From: Phoronis australis
Taxonomy: Eukaryota > Phoronida > Phoronidae
DNA: 64,000 nucleotides
Assembly: GCA_002633005.1 (NCBI GenBank)
Contig: NMRA01000056.1
Coordinates: forward strand, 71,165-135,164
Direction: 5' to 3'
Below, one piece after another: positions 22,601-34,241 of this stretch. The notes below the pieces were generated by a model that saw only the letters and a list, made by a program, of their open reading frames with translations, was not told the DNA's origin and searched no databases. Position 1 is the first letter of the stretch, and the number at the start of each line of letters is the position of its first letter. Position numbers and translations under genes: made by a program.

Positions 22601-23056
22601 GCCAGCATTGATGAGACTCATCTCAAAGCAATTATTTATAACACTGACAGCTCAGTTCTCCTCACTAGCCCAGTAATCGCCCCTAAGCTGTGTAACCTGG
22701 GAATAAATTGATCCTGGGAGCAACGAATAAGTTTATACTAATTTTATAACCGTAAGGAAAACGGGATTATTTCCACTTTACCTATTTAAATGAAAATAAT
22801 GTGAATAAAAGACGTAAAGAAAACACGTAAATGAGGAAGACAAGCGCGTACTACACAAGGCGGCCCACCATGAGAAACTCCTGCCTGGTCTAAGGCAGTA
22901 CCCCTATTAGCTGTCGAAGATTTGTTGCATGCGTATATTTGCCAAACAACTGTTTTGGATGCAGGCGCATGACTTTGTGCATAGAAAGCGATTTTTTCAA
23001 GTAAACGTCTTCAGTCAAAATGTGGACGACTTTCAACGAAAATTGCACTCGAAATT
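22601..23056. other. 5' part of LINE relic or unassigned sequence
   Basis: Probably includes further degraded LINE sequence before 23057 (frames on the plus strand near 22929-23050), but no diagnostic motif remains. Confidence 0.3.
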
Positions 23057-23735
23057 TTTGATAAAATGGTATGCCCAATCATTACCTATGGCGGTGAGAT
23101 GTGGGGATTTAAAGAATATTCTAGTATCCGAGTCCAATTGAAATTCTGTAAGCAACTGTTGGGAGTTGGGAGTAACTGTTAAAATCATGCTGTCCTGGAA
23201 GAACTGAGAAGGTATCCAATTTATGTAAAGCTGTTTATTAAACTGATCAAGTATTGGTTTAAATTGTTAAAAATGCCAGCATGAAATCCAAAATCAGTCT
23301 ATGACAAGCTTGTCACATTGGGTGAGGCTGGTGGGAAAATTTGGCCTTCAGCTGTTAGGAATTTGCTGCAAAGATATGGTTTTGGTTTGGTATGGTACAA
23401 TCAGGGAGTTGTAATTTTTGAGCAGCGAATTAAAGATTGTTTTTACAAGATTGGAGCGTTGCTGTGGAGAATAGCTCAAAACTTAATACATTTTCCTCGT
23501 TTAAAATTGATTTTGAAATAGAATCCTATCTGTTGCGTGATATTCCATATATCTTTTTAGCAGCTATGGCTAAATTACGTTGCTCCACTGAATTATAACT
23601 TGATGATAGAGAAAGGTAGACATGCTCTTGTGGACCAAAATACAGTGTGTGTTGCTTCTGTGTGTCCCTAATTGAAGATGAATACCATTTCATATGTGTT
23701 TATAAAAAGCACTGTTCTCTGAGAACTGTATTTAT
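23057..23735 (+). pseudogene. Non-LTR retrotransposon ORF2 relic (C-terminal part)
   Basis: Fragments of a LINE reverse-transcriptase C-terminus appear in order but in shifting frames. MVCPIITYGGEMWGF with FCKQLLGVG is at 23066-23175. Then comes a degraded ELRRYPIYVK...IKYWFKLL stretch, WPSAVRNLLQRYGFGLVWYN with QGV near 23341-23411, a KLRCS stretch near 23574, and a final Cys-rich motif CxFC...IEDEYHFIC near 23648-23697. This order (YGxExWG, FCKxLLGV, RNLL..GF...W.NQGV, C..C...EDEYHF..C) is the usual end of an RTE/CR1-like ORF2. Stops and frameshifts make it non-functional. Its clade cannot be set from this fragment. Confidence 0.82.
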
Positions 23736-24707
23736 ACCTAAGTGGTGCTGGCGTGAACCAAACAATTTGTAAAGCTAATGAAAATGTCGGAGCCTATTAC
23801 TCAGATTAACCTAATGAAATTTGTATTTCACTCCACTGCCCTCAGGAAAAAGCTGTTCAGCGTTATCCTATAAATTTCATGTAACATGTGGGCCAAGGTT
23901 TTAAAGTGTTGATAATAAACTAGTAGACTTTGTGCCTAAAAACGCGCGTATAATACATAAAACTGCGGTATATTTCCTCCATGGCAATACAAAAAACAAA
24001 ATCGAAACTAGGCCACTTATGAAATCTGTCTCGAAAAAAATCTCTGCCAGCCATTTCCAATAAGTTGATAACTTCAGTATAATCGCTACTGGGTATCTTC
24101 CCATACCAATTGAATGTTGAAACCGGTGATGTCGTGGGCAAGAGATGTTTCAATTAAACACCAGAAGCATGTTAAAATCATTTGTTTCGCCTTGTGTAGT
24201 TGTACTTTAATAGTCTATCAGGCAGCTCTAAAATAATAATTTGCAACCGTATGCAAATTTGTTTAGATCAAGATAAAGTAGTGCCGCATCCCGGTACTCA
24301 GATCACCGGCTGGCCTTGTTGTTAAATGCCAGACTAAGGATGAAGTTACATACACATGGAGAAAATGTAAATTTGCATTACCGCTGCAAATATAGAGTAA
24401 TATTTTTTTCTATACAAAAACTGCATTTTAATGGACCCGACGCGTACACAGATGCTGAGTGGAATCAACGCGGAGTTTTCCGTCTCGCATCCAGCCTCGT
24501 TCATGAGTAGTCTACCCTCTGAAACAGCACCTTTAGAAGAGTGTATTTAGTAGTCCGGCAAAGTACTCGAAAAAGAGACCTTTTCGTCTAATTTTCCATA
24601 CCAAAAACTGTCTGTTTTATGTTTGCAATGCATTTCAACATTTTCATAAAGGTTAAAAACGACGAACATTTGAAATCATCGTCTTCATCGAAAATGAGCC
24701 CAAATCA
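23736..24707. other. 3' tail of LINE relic and unassigned sequence
   Basis: Sequence directly after 23735 may be the LINE 3' UTR. No gene is visible. Confidence 0.35.
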
Positions 24708-25702
24708 TAGGCGGATTTAGAGGGGGGGGGCCCAGGGGGCCGGGCCCCCCCCTCTTGGCTGCCGCAAAAAAAAATAAAACAGTAAGAGCGTAGGGAAATG
24801 GTGAGTATATTAATAAACCCCGGTAATTAAAATTATACGGTTGAAAAGAAGATTTAAATGTGTGCAGTTTTAGTGTCAAATTCGGAACACGGCGCATTCG
24901 TAACGGAGCTATGGCTAATTATAGGCTCTCCCGCGCGATATCCCAGGCGACCGGCAGTGGCGCTGCGCACTACGACTCCGTTTTCGTCGTCTACTCCACT
25001 GTGCAATGAAGAAAAATTACTTCATTTTTTAAAGAGAATGGAACCTGAGTGACGATGAAAAAACAGAAGCTGCTGGTAAATGTGAATTTTAATCGAAGCC
25101 TTAGTGAATCACTCAGAAACTCGCAATACTCTCTTTGTCAAACCTTATCTTAAGACGATTTTCAAAGCAATCCCGTCATTATTGCCAACACGAAAAACGG
25201 ATTTGGTCTTTTGGGCATTTGAAGACTATTTTAAATACGACAAATTTGTTAACAATTGATGGCACAAAATATAAAACGTGTAATAAGCATTACGAAAAGA
25301 AGTAGGTTTTGCGCGCAAACGCTGTGGACCATAAACAAGTAGGTCTTTTAGTATGAGTGTTGTGGTTAATCCTGGTGGTGTAGTGGTAACGCACGCGCTC
25401 TCTATGCCCCAGGTCGTGAGTTCGAGTCTTTGGTACGTTCAGTTTTTCCTGTTTGACACGTTCTCCGTGTTTTGTTTTTTTTTCCTTTTTTTCTTGGAAA
25501 ATACTTCAGGAATCAAGGAAAATGCTTGATTTTTAGAGGTAAAAACAGAAAAATTTCCTGAGCGGGAGGGGGGCCAAACCCCCCTCCCGACCTCCCCCCA
25601 TTCGGTGCTATGCGCATCTACAATCGTGGTTTAGTTTGCGCAAATGCTTACAGCCGGACAAAATGTTGGGCCCCCCCTTGTGATATCCTAGATCCGCCAC
25701 TG
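24708..25702. mobile_element. ~1-kb GC-tract transposon with (T)GGCGGAT termini
   Basis: Left end TAGGCGGATTTAGAGGGGGG and right end, reverse-complemented, CAGTGGCGGATCTAGGATAT are imperfect inverted repeats, each next to long G/C runs (24721-24753 and 25568-25678). It contains a tRNA-like SINE head at 25368-25435 followed by a T-rich run, so it may be a composite of a DNA transposon and a SINE. Related pieces lie at 1525-1685 and 62583-62745. No transposase is encoded. Confidence 0.65.
25368..25435 (+). mobile_element. tRNA-derived SINE head
   Basis: Shows an A-box/D-arm (TGGTGGTGTAGTGGTAACGC) and a B-box/T-loop (GTGAGTTCGAGTCTT) at tRNA spacing. The acceptor stem does not pair and there is no 3' CCA context, so this is the pol III promoter head of a SINE rather than a working tRNA gene. 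Confidence 0.7.
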
Positions 25703-27469
25703 CAAATAACAGACTATTTGACATTTTGAAATAAGCATATAAATTAGACTGCAGTTTAGTATGATAAAAATCTAAACCAGTGGATTCGTTTTCGAGCTAG
25801 TGCTAATAGAGGCTCGATGCGAGACAATAACAGGCCCAATAAACTAAACGCACCCGGCGTGGTGACGCATTTGCCGAATCTCCTGGCGCGACATCTATTG
25901 GTAAAAATCACGCACATTGTGCTGAAAGATTCTCAGTGGTTGCAGACAGCGTGCTCAGAATCAGCCTCCACCGCGCTTATCGGATTGTGGGTGAGTGGTC
26001 TCTTAATCTTTATATTCCCGACGAAACAGAAATGGATTGAAGGACCTATTGCTGTTTCTCAGTTAGCTAATACTTGTTTTAACCTATCTGAGTTTTAACT
26101 TAGACATAAAACCCAGCTTGCGCGACTCAGCTGCAGGGCATATGGTCTATCAGGATATCAACCCTGAACTTTACTGATAATATCAGCGTCTCCCAGAACA
26201 AAAAGGGTCCATTTTATGGCAAAACTCTACAGAAGTGTTTCATATTTCGTAATTTAAAACACCGACAGCATTGCGTTTGTTTCTAAAGGGGAATCGCTGT
26301 TGCTTTCTGAAACACCTTATAAGGTCAAGTAGTAAGTATATGATTAAATCTGAGATTAAATATTACAATTATCAGTAGGCCTACAAGTATTTAATCTATG
26401 GTATAAGTTAGTAAAATGTTTATTTTATATTAGTATTACAGTTTAACAAACAAAACAGTATCACAAGTGCTATTGACCTACATAAAATGTGAAGCTGCAA
26501 TACATAAGACGAGACTTTACAGACAGTAAATGAACATGTGTCTACAAGACTTATCTCAGTTATCAACAATCAAATGACAAAATTTGGCAACATAAGCAGT
26601 GTTGACATTCACAGTCTTGGGATAAAAATAAGTTCTTAAAGGCTTAATGAAGCATGGATAAAGATTGACAACCATGAAAGAATCATATATTGACACTTTA
26701 ACCGGTGGAGATTGGGCAACTCAACCAGTTTGTGCACCACAGAATCTGCCGTTTCAGATCAAGGACACTATGCTGTTGTGGTTAATTAAGTCGCCTTAGG
26801 CTGCTGATGTTATTGTTCCCTAGGTAACGAGACCATGATAAACACATTAGGGGCAGCAATAGTATTTTTAAATTTTCGTAAATGAAAGTTTACATAGCTA
26901 TATTTGAATAGCTCATGAAAAGTACAGTCGCCTGGTAAGGTTTTTGAATTTTGAAAGTTGGACAAGGAATGTGTCTTTTACAACCTAAAATGTTTGTTTA
27001 ATATCGCAATTTAATATGTTCTTCATTAATTCTGTTGGGCGTCCAATATAATTGGACCAATTACTAAACCACGAGGCAGTGGTTTGATTTTGAGGTAAGC
27101 CGTGGCGTCATAGTACAATGGCATAATCTTACAGTTTCAGGAAGCTTATTCCACTGACAAACCCCCAGGTGGTTTAGTTGAACTAGGCCACAAATTAATA
27201 AGTGATCTCTGCCCCCCCCCCCCAACCCGGCGAGATGAACTGACTGGTTTTCCAATCCCAGACTTAAACCTATTTTGATTAAAGAACAATTTCATAATGG
27301 TTAGTGGTCTAAAGCAAAATTTGTTTTTTTTTGACAAAAAGCACAAGACTATAGAACAAGAGGTTGTTTATTCAATCTTACCATAAAAGGAATTGCCAAA
27401 ACTCACTTCCTTCTTACGTTATTATGAGTCCCAAATTTTTTCAAGGTATTGTCTTTTGGTACTATAGTG
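25703..27469. other. Mostly unassigned; weak exon candidate at 25817-25990
   Basis: From ATG 25817 an open frame of 58 codons runs into a good donor, GTGG|GTGAGTGG, at 25990/25991; GC is higher than around it, so this might be a first exon on the plus strand, but no family is recognised. A C-run lies at about 27212-27223. On the minus strand at 27190-27110 a WNKLPETV-like phrase recalls LINE C-termini; this is weak. Confidence 0.3.
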
Positions 27470-27726
27470 CAGGGGCCTATTTCAAGAAAAATGACTTACC
27501 TAAGACAAATCTTAAATTTCAGTCAATTTTTTTAAGATCAAACTTGAATTTGTCTCAACTCCATTTCAAGAAAAAGGTTTTAAGTTTGACTAATAAGTTT
27601 TTGACTGAAGTTTTTTCTTAATTTTGACTAACTTACGGATATGAAAGGTTCAAAGTTTTTAAGATCAGACAAATCTTAAAACTGAAGTCAAGAATGAAGT
27701 TAAGTCAGTTTCTTGGAACGGGACCC
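27470..27726. mobile_element. hAT-type MITE (257 bp)
   Basis: Left end CAGGGGCCTATTTCAAGAAA and right end TTTCTTGGAACGGGACCC form terminal inverted repeats. The interior holds repeated, inverted AGACAAATCTTAAA and AAGATCA(A/G)AC motifs. CAGGGGCC termini and subterminal repeats are typical of nonautonomous hAT elements. No coding capacity. Confidence 0.8.
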
Positions 27727-28461
27727 AGACCTTTATGTCTATGCTGCATTATTTTGGTACTACATAATTTATTTCAGAATTATTACATGCCCAAAATTTC
27801 TTGTAAATTTCGTCAAAATCCCGAGGGCTGCCTTAAAAACGTTTTTTTGCCATAACAATTGATGTGTCTAAAACTTTAAACCACATGACGCAACTTTTGT
27901 AAAAACACGCTTGGGCAAAGTAAAGTGAACCCTGTTACTTTTTGTTAATAGTTTTATTTTAAACTTAACAGTTGTAAACTGCATTTAGCTTTCGTAAAAA
28001 CATTCAATTTAGCATCTAATAAATACTTTTTGAAGTTGTAACATTAAAACTTAAAAAATGTTACAGTCAGAATTGCTTCCCTGGGTGTAAGGGACTAAAT
28101 TGAACTTGAGACAGCCCAGCTGAGTCTCACCGCGTGGTTTCTTGAGTTGGGATTCATCTCCGGTTGAATGAAAGTGAATATGGAATTCACCGCTGAAGAT
28201 GGGTCCATTGAAGCTGTTTGCATGTCTTTCCGACTAAACAGTCTACAAAATTTGGTCTACCATTGTTTTGGTGTGAATGGACATTTCTTTTTAGCCAAAT
28301 TTTACTCAAAAGACATGGCCACATGAGCCAATCAATGACACATTGATAAAACGTCAAGCATCTAATTCTACATGTTTTCTACTTGTAGAAAATATACTTT
28401 CACTATAGTTTTGTAGATATTTGGCCAAACAGACTTGGCTTAGTTGCTTAGGTCTGTGAGC
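27727..28461. other. No recognised gene
   Basis: AT-rich, no exon or repeat recognised. Confidence 0.4.
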
Positions 28462-28690
28462 AGGGGCGAATCCAGGATTTTGAGTTTTTCAGTTTGGGGG
28501 TGGGGGGGCACAGGAATGACCTGAATTTCGGCACATGCGTGCACCCAGCCTAAAATGTAGGGATGCAGGGGTCTCCAATTTTTGGTTTTGCGGACCATAT
28601 CACTAAAAAAAAGGCCCCCCTTCCCGAGCCCCCCTGGATACGCGCATATATTAGTTGGCAATTCGCACCCCGAACCGCCAAATGGTATCT
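28462..28690. mobile_element. GC-tract element remnant
   Basis: GCAGGGGCGAATCCAGGATT near 28462-28481, a G-run at 28496-28509 and a later CCCCCCTTCCCGAGCCCCCC tract (28614-28633) resemble the ends of the GGCGGATCC-type elements at 24.7 and 62.6 kb. It shares a 22-bp phrase (GCACCCAGCCTAAAATGTAG...) with sequence near 1384. Confidence 0.5.
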
Positions 28691-29215
28691 GGGAGAATTT
28701 TAGGTGGGGGCCATGGTCCCCTTACCCTCCACCCTGGTGTTGATATAACATTTTAATATTCTAACTTGGGCAGTTCTCTGAATTTGGTCACCAGTAGGTG
28801 CCAGCTTATTCTGGCAATGACATGGTTTTAGAAGCGTTGCCGAGATTTGTGAGATTTCTGCTGCATTTGAATAACCGTATTACCGTATGTTCACGCCCAT
28901 GGGGCCAAAATCCGAAGCAATGTCATTTTTCGCGGCCTTTTTACCAAATGGTGCGCATAAGTTTCGCATATAAGCTCAGGTATTGTCCCCTGCATAGGCC
29001 CATACATTAATTTGCATCTGTTTTTTTAAATTAATTTGCTTTTCATAACTACATTTTACTGTATTGTTGCACCGTAACTGAGGTCCATGTGGCCTATATC
29101 TGAAATAATGCCTTCTTTTTGGCCTTTTTTTACTCATGTGGTTCACATATTGACGCGTGTGCCTAAGTTTTGCATATAAGCACAGTTCCGCACAGTTGCC
29201 CATGGGCATAATGGC
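28691..29215. repeat. Degenerate tandem pair
   Basis: Segments near 28870-29010 and 29040-29215 share the order TACTGTA(T)..., TGGCCTTTTT(T)AC, (A/T)TGGTGCGCATAAG or TGGTTCACATA, and AAGTTT(C/T)GCATATAAGC(T/A)CAG, suggesting an old tandem duplication. No gene seen. Confidence 0.45.
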
Positions 29216-30190
29216 GTGGCAATACTGTAATCATTGTTTCTGGAGAAAAATGTTTCCTGCACTTTGAAGTAATATAAGCGGAAAGGGGATCGTTAAACCA
29301 TCTCCCAACATTTTCTTTGAATGGCTTGGTCCTACTCTTAGAAGTAAGCAGTGTGATTGCACTGTGGTTTATAAATGCATGAATGAAAGTTGCTCTAGCG
29401 AGTATTCGTGATTTATTACTACACAAATCGATATTTACTGTACCACGTCTGGGACTGCGCATTGCTATGCAAGTACTGGTACATATCCATAGTGAATAAA
29501 ATTGCTGTTAAAATACCCAATACGGAGCCAAAATGTTTTATTGATGGTTAGGAAAATTTTGGTGCATAAATCATGACAAAGAACTTATACTTTGTACAGT
29601 TTAAATTGGCTTTGCAAGTGATATTCAGGCAGTTTTGAGCACACTGACAGATGGCAGCATAGGTTTTTACAATGCCAAATAGCTTCAAATACGAGTTTGC
29701 CAATATGGAAAAATTTAGGACGCAGTACTAGGACTATGAGAAATATATAGTAATGGGAAAACTGACAACATGTCAAGAATTGTACAATGACACCTGGCTT
29801 ACCTCAAAATTCAACTGCTGCCTGCTGGTTTGGTAATTGACCCAATCATGTTGCACATCCAGCAGAATTAATGAGGAGCATAATATGGCAACATTAAACA
29901 AACAATTTAGGTTGTAACAATCACCTTTCTTGTCTGATTTGCAAAATTCAGAATCCTGATCATGTGTACTTTTCACGAACTATTCAAATATTCTATTTAA
30001 AAACTTTCAAAACGAAAATTTAAAAATACTATCGTCGCCCCTGAGCGTGTTTATGTTGGGTCTAATCATCTGAAGAACAAAAACGTCTGTAGCCTGAGGC
30101 GATGTAATTGGCTACAACTGCATGGTGTCTTTGCGGCAGGCTCTGCAGTGGTCAAACCCAGTGAAGTAGTCAAATCTCGACCAGTGAGGA
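29216..30190. other. No recognised gene
   Basis: AT-rich with open frames on the minus strand but no recognisable domain. Confidence 0.35.
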
Positions 30191-30274
30191 CGTCAACATG
30201 ATTCTTTTCACGAAAGACAAACTTCACATAGGCGTCAACATGATTCTTTTCATGAAAGACAAACTTCACATTTT
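30191..30274. repeat. Two-copy 42-bp tandem repeat
   Basis: CGTCAACATGATTCTTTTCA... occurs at 30191 and again at 30233, nearly identical (one C/T difference before the last bases). Recent local duplication. Confidence 0.9.
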
Positions 30275-31579
30275 CATTTATGTTTTGCTAACACTGAACT
30301 TCACAGAATTAATAAAAGGACTATAATTGCTAAATTGCTTTTAACATATGAACCTGAATAAAAAAGTATTAATATCTAGCGATGTGGGTAATTCTTAACG
30401 GTGTGCAGCACAGGTCTCATGTTTTGGCCACACCACCTTAAGGTTAACAAACAAGTGCCTACGTACTGGTCAACACCAATCGCTGAATGACTGGAATTCG
30501 AAGTCAGGACACCAATTGTTGGTGGGCAAAGAACTTTGCTGCAAAGTCTCAGTGCTAAGGATACCTTGGATGGTTCATCCGATTCCAAAGATGTCAAAAC
30601 TTCAGCCCGAAACTGTATTTACGGTAACCTATTCCACTCAGCACAAAAAGAACTCCCCAAATTGCAGACTCTCTATTTCACGATTTTATTGTTATAAAAT
30701 ATGCTCAAGCTGATGTTGCCTAATTTTTGTATTGTGAATAATCCTAACATGCTATGATGCAAAAATTTTATTGAAGTTTATTTTTTCATGTTGAGAAATT
30801 TGACAAATTAAATTTTACTTATCCTACCCCATATTTTGTACTTAATTGAAGAGCGTTAAGTTGGACCGCCCTTAAATCGTTTGGTACCCCTCGTTCTACC
30901 GCCTAACTGCTCTGATAAGGGCATGTTAGTGGATGAAGTATTTTATGTTTCCACTTTTCATTGTGGGGAGTGCTAAGTTTTTGTTGCAACAAATATGTCC
31001 TACTTAGAACGGGAAAAAATATTTCGTTTCATGGTGGGTCGCGCGAGGTAAAGAATCTTACGGTAAAAAAATCGCTAATAAGTTATTTTACTCAAGGCTG
31101 GAGTTGGTGTACAGAATTTTAGAAATTGCCAATTTTGCCAGTTCCAAGTTCATAGTTCATGAATTATGAGAAAGATGGCAAATTTACCCATGCCCAAACT
31201 CATGTACCTGTTGTGAACGCCCAATTCTATTGTCATGCCTTGTCGCGCAAAACGCACAGAATTTTGAGAAATGTCGTAAAGCGAAAATTGTGTGGGTCAA
31301 AACTCGGAAAATTCAAGTTGTTCTTGGATTTCTGTGTGCGGAATTTAAGACGTCGCTATTAGGTAAATTGTTCAGTAATTTTAATTTGCACCTTACCGTA
31401 AGTTGTTAGCAGAGGGCAGTCTGAGTTGTCTCTGCACAAGTTGGCTCACTGGTGGGTGATACAGCAGCGCTTGTGAATCGGTCTGATAAAACATTGATTA
31501 ATCAATTTACTTGGCTAACTTATTTTTGGACTTTGTTGACAGCTCTGTAATTTTCTTTTCATTTTGAGGACAAACTAAA
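30275..31579. other. No recognised gene
   Basis: AT-rich. No exon with convincing splice sites was found. Confidence 0.35.
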
Positions 31580-31675
31580 TAATAGTATACACACATGCAT
31601 GCACACACACGCGACGCGCGCATACGTGCCACCCATGCACACGCGACACGCACACACTCACAGACATGCAATTTA
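31580..31675. repeat. CA/CG-rich simple repeat
   Basis: Interrupted (CA)n with CACGCGACGCGCGCATACG inserts. The CG-rich interruptions are a little unusual for this AT-rich setting. Confidence 0.85.
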
Positions 31676-31711
31676 ACAGTTCTTGATTATTGATCTGACC
31701 AAAATGTCTTA

Positions 31712-31914
31712 TTACAAGGCGACAGCTTTTTGATCCTGTCCACAATTTGCATATATCCGATCTTGATTCAAATCGACTTCTGATTTATCTGGCTTCTGCT
31801 TGCTGGGAGCTGTTAAACCGTCTGCTGCCTTCATCATGAAGTTATCACCAAAGGAAGATCTCGCATACTTGTGATTGTCGACTACCGTTGCAGGGTAATT
31901 ATCTTTATATTTCA
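31712..31914 (-). CDS. Possible terminal coding exon, unknown gene
   Basis: On the minus strand a frame of 67 residues ends at TAA 31712-31714. It is preceded by an AG acceptor (CTGCAACAG|TG at 31915-31916), though its pyrimidine tract is poor. The product is hydrophilic and varied: KYKDNYPATVVDNHKYARSS, then a Lys/Pro/Asp-rich stretch, then RIYANCGQDQKAVAL at the C-terminus. It reads like a cytoplasmic tail with Tyr motifs, but no family is recognised and no upstream minus-strand exon was found. Chance is a fair alternative. Confidence 0.25.
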
Positions 31915-32581
31915 CTGTTGCAGCTACACTTAAAATCAGTGATAACTATACTAGGCAAGCACTTCTTAATGACAGTTTTACGCTATGACCATATCTGCTT
32001 ACCACACAAAAAGGTCAAGCCGTGATATAAATTTCCAGAATACAAATTTGTCTGACTTGGAATAGTGGACTTAATGGAGACAGTAGCCAGTTTAAGATCT
32101 ATTTAAATACATTCCATCTGCGTGGGAATATTATTAATACACTAGGAGTAATACAGTGTCTGGGTTAGCAGTGCAGTAACGGCGAGTACCATACTGGTTC
32201 TAAAAGAGGTATGTCACCAACCGCTTGGCTCAGTTGTGCATGGCACGAACATCAATAATTTATCTATTGATTTGCTTCCGTAGAGAAATCCAATTCCTTT
32301 ATAGGTATTGTTTGTGTTTTAAGTTTTTTGCGATTTCTAACACCGTAAGTATAAACATCTTGTGAATGTTTATTTTTCAGCCACTTCTGCTCTACTGGAT
32401 AAATGAAATGCGGCACCACGTGTGATTTTGTTGATTAGTCATGGGATTATCATGAGTCTCTGACTTGCTTTACTAAAATGCTAATTAGAACCGGTTTAAA
32501 TTCGAGATCAAAATGCACAATCTAAATTTTATTGATTTGTCGAGTGCGATTTACAAGGCTGCTCCACTTTATTGTCTACAG
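31915..32581. other. Non-coding; regulatory-looking sequence
   Basis: No gene. At 32425-32520 several binding-site-like words cluster: TGATTAGTCATGGGATTA, TGAGTCTC, CTAATTAG and AACCGGTT (the core of Grainyhead sites). This lies just before the candidate exon at 32617. Confidence 0.3.
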
Positions 32582-32616
32582 CTCACTATCAGTTTCAGAC
32601 AGTGCCTCGTTGAGAT

Positions 32617-32771
32617 ATGGCAAACTACGTGAAAATTGGGAGAATGATGGGTGACGGTGTCGACACCCACCGACCGCACAGAATGTGGCGACGGATGGGC
32701 CGTCACTCTATGCCTACGCTGGTGATCTTGCCTAAACTCACAGATGGCGCTGTTAGTGACCCGTTGGCGGG
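32617..32771 (+). CDS. Candidate first coding exon of a plus-strand gene
   Basis: ATG at 32617 has a strong context (GATATGG). The frame stays open for 51 codons and ends at a consensus donor, GCGG|GTAAGT, at 32771/32772. It encodes MANYVKIGRMMGDGVD..., then an Arg/Met-rich stretch (RMWRRMGRHSMPTLVILP) and KLTDGAVSDPLA. GC is higher than in the flanks. No domain is recognised. No downstream exon was found, so the first intron would be over 30 kb; the T/G bias of later plus-strand sequence would agree with transcription in this direction. A non-coding exon or chance cannot be excluded. Confidence 0.3.
32741..32752 (+). promoter_or_regulatory. CTCF-like motif inside the candidate exon
   Basis: CAGATGGCGCTG matches the CTCF core in plus orientation. 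It is one of five similar motifs in the window. Confidence 0.3.
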
Positions 32772-32882
32772 GTAAGTATTTTGATGTTATCGCGTGCCAG
32801 TTCACTGTTGAAGCTGTACTGGTTGATTGGAAGTGAGATTGTGTCTGGTTTCAGTGACTATGAATGCACCGCTTGAGTGAAA

Positions 32883-33105
32883 CTGCTGTAAACCTCACCA
32901 ATTTAGGACGCAATATGTTTGACAGCTGAAATTTTATTTTCTTATTTTTTCATAAACATACCAAAGACTTAATACTTGTGCCCATTCAAGTTTCGTGATA
33001 TCTAACAACATGCAGAATTTTGGGCACTCAATGCAGCAACGCGAGAAGTCCATGAAAAATGGGAAAAGAGAATTATTTTTGTACGAACTTGGTGAGAATT
33101 TTTAC
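32883..33105 (+). mobile_element. MITE family E, copy 1
   Basis: Begins CTGTAAACCTCACCAATTTAG-like and ends in the inverse form TTGGTGAGAATTTTTAC. Shares a middle TGGGCA(C)TC... and AAAA...AATTATTTTTGT block with 36428 and 54631. Confidence 0.75.
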
Positions 33106-34208
33106 CTTAAGTTTGTTCAAGATGATTTAGCGCCAGCATGAGGTCCACATTTTACACCGTACCATTTTGTGCCAATGTAATAGCCAAACCTAGTTGTGAT
33201 CCCTGGTTGCTCCTGCAAAGTGTCACTTTTAATTTATATGGCAGCTCCCTACTTAGATTGATTTATGACTATGACAAGCCTTTCCTTTTTCGGACAGAAT
33301 AGGTGTCAAAATTAATCTTTCATATTTCAAAGGCTTTTAGTATTGAGGTAAATGTCCACATGGTCTCAAAACATTGTCTGGTGGTAGCTGATGTGTGGAA
33401 CTCTACAAAGGTAAAGCGTTAAATCTGGTGCTGCTTATTTTTATGCAAAAAAAATGAAAATTAAGCTTCGCTTGTTCACCAAGTTGTGCTCTAAGTTGGC
33501 GAGATTTTAATGTTAAGAGTGTGACATATCAGCTAAAGTAAAATTGCCGAGAATTGTTGACCGCGGAGTTCACTTTGACAGGTCCTTTGACTCGAGTTCA
33601 AGGTTTTGCTCATTTACTACTGTGGATGTGAATGACACGACCGTTGTTTGCGAGCATGTTTGATATGTGAGCTGGCAGTTAATAGCCGATTAGTCATGTT
33701 AGAGGATTTAACAGAATTATTGCCAGGAACACCGTAATGTATTATCCACTGTTCATTTTAGCCATTTGTGAATTAAAAATTCCTAGTAGCACAATGTGAT
33801 AGCTGAGTATAGCCAGTAGTATCTGGATTATGTAAACCAGGCTGCAGATTTCAGGCCCAATTAGGCCCAATTGCCAAACTGGCCCCTAGTAAAATTTTTC
33901 TAAATGCCCTGATGTTGTGATTGCATGCAGAGATTGGAAAACATTTTATTGCCTGCAGTTTCAACTGTTAATGACTCCATGTTCTTGGTTGGGTTAATCA
34001 ACAACAATTTAACACATGGCAACCAGTAATAACACTGGAGCACTCAGTGTCAGTGAACGGTTACTTTCATTGCACAGAATACGAAATTCTGTGAGTAAAA
34101 CCATACATATGTATGCACGCAGGGTGCGATGTAGAAATTTCTATTCATAGTTATTATTTTTATGATCATTATGAAATTATTATCATTATGAACATTGTTA
34201 TTAATTCT
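33106..34208. other. No recognised gene; intron-like
   Basis: AT-rich sequence without recognisable exon. Confidence 0.4.
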
Positions 34209-34241
34209 CATCATCATCATCATCATCATCATCATTATCAT
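34209..34241. repeat. (CAT)n microsatellite
   Basis: CAT units with one CATTAT interruption. Frames across it read as poly-His or poly-Met/Ile and are not genes. Confidence 0.95.
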
